DNA of 64,000 nucleotides, taken from NCBI GenBank assembly GCA_017463585.1, contig JAFTOX010000003.1:186001-250000 (forward strand), in the 5' to 3' direction. The translations under genes and the position numbers were made by a program. Of the stretch, positions 62,844 to 64,000 are shown piece by piece. The stretch is from Rikenellaceae bacterium (GTDB taxonomy: Bacteria > Bacteroidota > Bacteroidia > Bacteroidales > Rikenellaceae). The notes beneath the pieces are model-generated. The model was not told the DNA's origin. It saw only the letters and a list, made by a program, of their open reading frames with translations, and did no database searches. Numbering within the stretch: the stretch's first letter is position 1; each line of letters opens with the position of its first letter.

Positions 62844-63155
62844 TTACGTGTTTTTGTGCACCTTTTTCCACGCGAAATAGGCAAACAACCCGCAGATAAT
62901 TAGGAAAACCCCACCTGCAATCCATCCAGCACCGCTTCCAGCATCACTATTCAGTTCTTCGAACGTGTAATTGCGATAAGGAATCACCTCGTCAAGTAGT
63001 AGCCCAAATGCTGCAACGATACCCATTAATGAGGCAATAGTTGCATAAACATTCTGCTTATAGGATCTGCCCTCAGTTCGTTTTGCGCGGTAGATGAACC
63101 ACGCGAGTGCCGCAATCGATACGATTGCCAACACAATAATCATTGTCAATTTCAT
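62844..63155 (-). CDS. Phage small membrane protein (103 aa)
   Basis: Three hydrophobic helices: residues 3-22, 38-55 and 78-95 (GWIAGGVFLIICGLFAYFA), with a charged loop RAKRTEGRSY between the first two and a lysine-rich C-terminus (KKVHKNT). It lies in the lysis region and may be a second holin or anti-holin. Not recognised further. Confidence 0.65.
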   Translation of the reverse strand: MKLTMIIVLAIVSIAALAWFIYRAKRTEGRSYKQNVYATIASLMGIVAAFGLLLDEVIPYRNYTFEELNSDAGSGAGWIAGGVFLIICGLFAYFAWKKVHKNT

Positions 63156-63167
63156 AGTTTAATACAT

Positions 63168-64000
63168 TTAACGTCCGTATACCTTCAAAGCACCAGATAT
63201 GCGAATCTGTGACGATGAGGTTAGTGATTGTGATCCTACTTTAATTCTTTTAATTGCATCGTTAATGGACATTGCCTGAATAGACGCAACTACATATGTA
63301 GTGTTTGATTGCTCATACATTCCTGACACCCCTATTCCAGCGTCCATTTTTAAGCGAATAGCGCCTGTTTCCTTTCTGTCATTAGTTAAGGAATTTATCT
63401 TAAAGTTGTTAAGCAGAATATCATTAATATATATAGGCAAACCACCTTGAATATATCCCTCTTCTGTATACTCAATATATATTTCGCTTAATGGTCTGAG
63501 CGATTGACTTTCCCAGATCCAACCATTTGTATAGAAATCATCTGAAGAAAAATCTACTTCACCCAATAACGAAAAAGGGATCAGACCTGCAATTTCATAA
63601 GGAGAAAAACCACTATCTTGCACATCGCCGGGGATACGAATTATGGCGACATTCCCATCTTCATAAACTCTTGGACGTGAAGCAGTATCTTCGGAAGATA
63701 TTCCGCCCTCCCAACTAGCTACTCGATACCATTGTTCTCCATATATCTCTTCAAATCCAACACTGAAAGATAGATACCCAGAATGCTCACGAGTACCTAG
63801 AGTCCTATAAGTGTCTTCACCTACTCTAACAGCCAGCAGCCCATCTATATAATTTGTTGCTGTATCCTGATCCCATATTCTTACAGAGGCAAACCTGGGA
63901 TAATACGAGAGTTCCCCATTAATTGGAGGCATAAGATTTCGCGGGGTAGAGTCAACATCTGCGTTAATCAGCACCCCATTCGACCTTATAAATGAGACCT
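63168..64000 (-). CDS. Phage tail/appendage protein, 5' end beyond the window
   Basis: The frame is open to the right edge (reading VSFIRSNGVLINADVD at the edge), so at least 277 residues belong to it and the start is missing. Beta-rich throughout, with FASVRIWDQDTATNYIDGLLAV, cited as ASVRIWDQDTATNYID, SGYLSFSVGFEEIYGEQWYRVASWEGG, cited as FEEIYGEQWYRVASW, and a C-terminal ISGALKVYGR. Its place before the lysis genes is that of tail fibre or baseplate appendage genes. No host-binding domain can be named. Confidence 0.6.
   Translation of the reverse strand, partial: VSFIRSNGVLINADVDSTPRNLMPPINGELSYYPRFASVRIWDQDTATNYIDGLLAVRVGEDTYRTLGTREHSGYLSFSVGFEEIYGEQWYRVASWEGGISSEDTASRPRVYEDGNVAIIRIPGDVQDSGFSPYEIAGLIPFSLLGEVDFSSDDFYTNGWIWESQSLRPLSEIYIEYTEEGYIQGGLPIYINDILLNNFKINSLTNDRKETGAIRLKMDAGIGVSGMYEQSNTTYVVASIQAMSINDAIKRIKVGSQSLTSSSQIRISGALKVYGR

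Noticed and set aside
57353..64000. Diversity-generating retroelement in the prophage
   Set aside because: Considered because Mu-like Bacteroides phages can carry one. I found no reverse transcriptase and no template/variable repeat pair in the visible part.

Overview
The window is a chromosome segment of a member of the Bacteroidales, most likely a Rikenellaceae (Alistipes-like) gut bacterium. The Bacteroidetes -7 promoter box TAnnTTTG stands before many genes, often as TATCTTTG. Ribosome binding sites are weak. Gene content is typical of the phylum: a fused FeoA-FeoB, an H1-like histone, GIN-domain (DUF2807) proteins, carboxynorspermidine decarboxylase, and a cysteate-synthase-like enzyme that would fit sulfonolipid-making Alistipes relatives. 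The genus call is inference.

Layout. (1) 1-4445 looks like the end of a genomic island. It holds AT-rich genes of unknown function, including an ankyrin-repeat protein, and stops at a 44-nt 3' half of a tRNA-Lys gene that starts in the anticodon loop, as an integrase attachment duplicate would. (2) 4446-6821 carries a cobalamin riboswitch with a downstream terminator ahead of a DUF4988/DUF4465 lipoprotein, then a tRNA-Asp gene beside a partial duplicate of itself. (3) 6822-16341 is core metabolism and information genes: manA, a cysteate synthase, nspC, rsmD and a RecD-like helicase. (4) 16462-25407 includes mutS, a 6S-like structured RNA candidate, udk, gyrB, an MgtC-family protein and tmRNA. 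(5) 25528-40851 is mostly envelope and transport: ftsE, an AspT/YidE-type transporter, feoAB with its Cys-rich partner, a complete RND efflux operon, a histone-like gene, and a phosphoethanolamine transferase with an Omp85-like barrel. (6) 40967-57292 is again core: mtgA, an LMW phosphatase, fabG, glyA, an M20 peptidase, glmM, a nucleoside phosphorylase, dnaN, a DEDDh exonuclease, a LysM protein, rex, a RibF-like enzyme and guaB.

(7) From about 57360 to the right edge lies one end of a prophage. All its genes are on the minus strand and run from a truncated tail/appendage gene through a lysis cassette (small membrane proteins, holin, GH24 endolysin, spanin-like protein) to a run of small phage proteins of unknown function. 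Two 17-bp repeats near the host junction resemble transposase-binding sites at the end of a Mu-like phage.

The most unusual element is a roughly 125-nt intergenic stretch in the prophage (60976-61107). A consensus Bacteroidetes promoter on the plus strand leads into two hairpins whose loops each pair with the opposite flank, giving an interlocked double pseudoknot. On the other strand one of the same hairpins is a rho-independent terminator of the phage operon.
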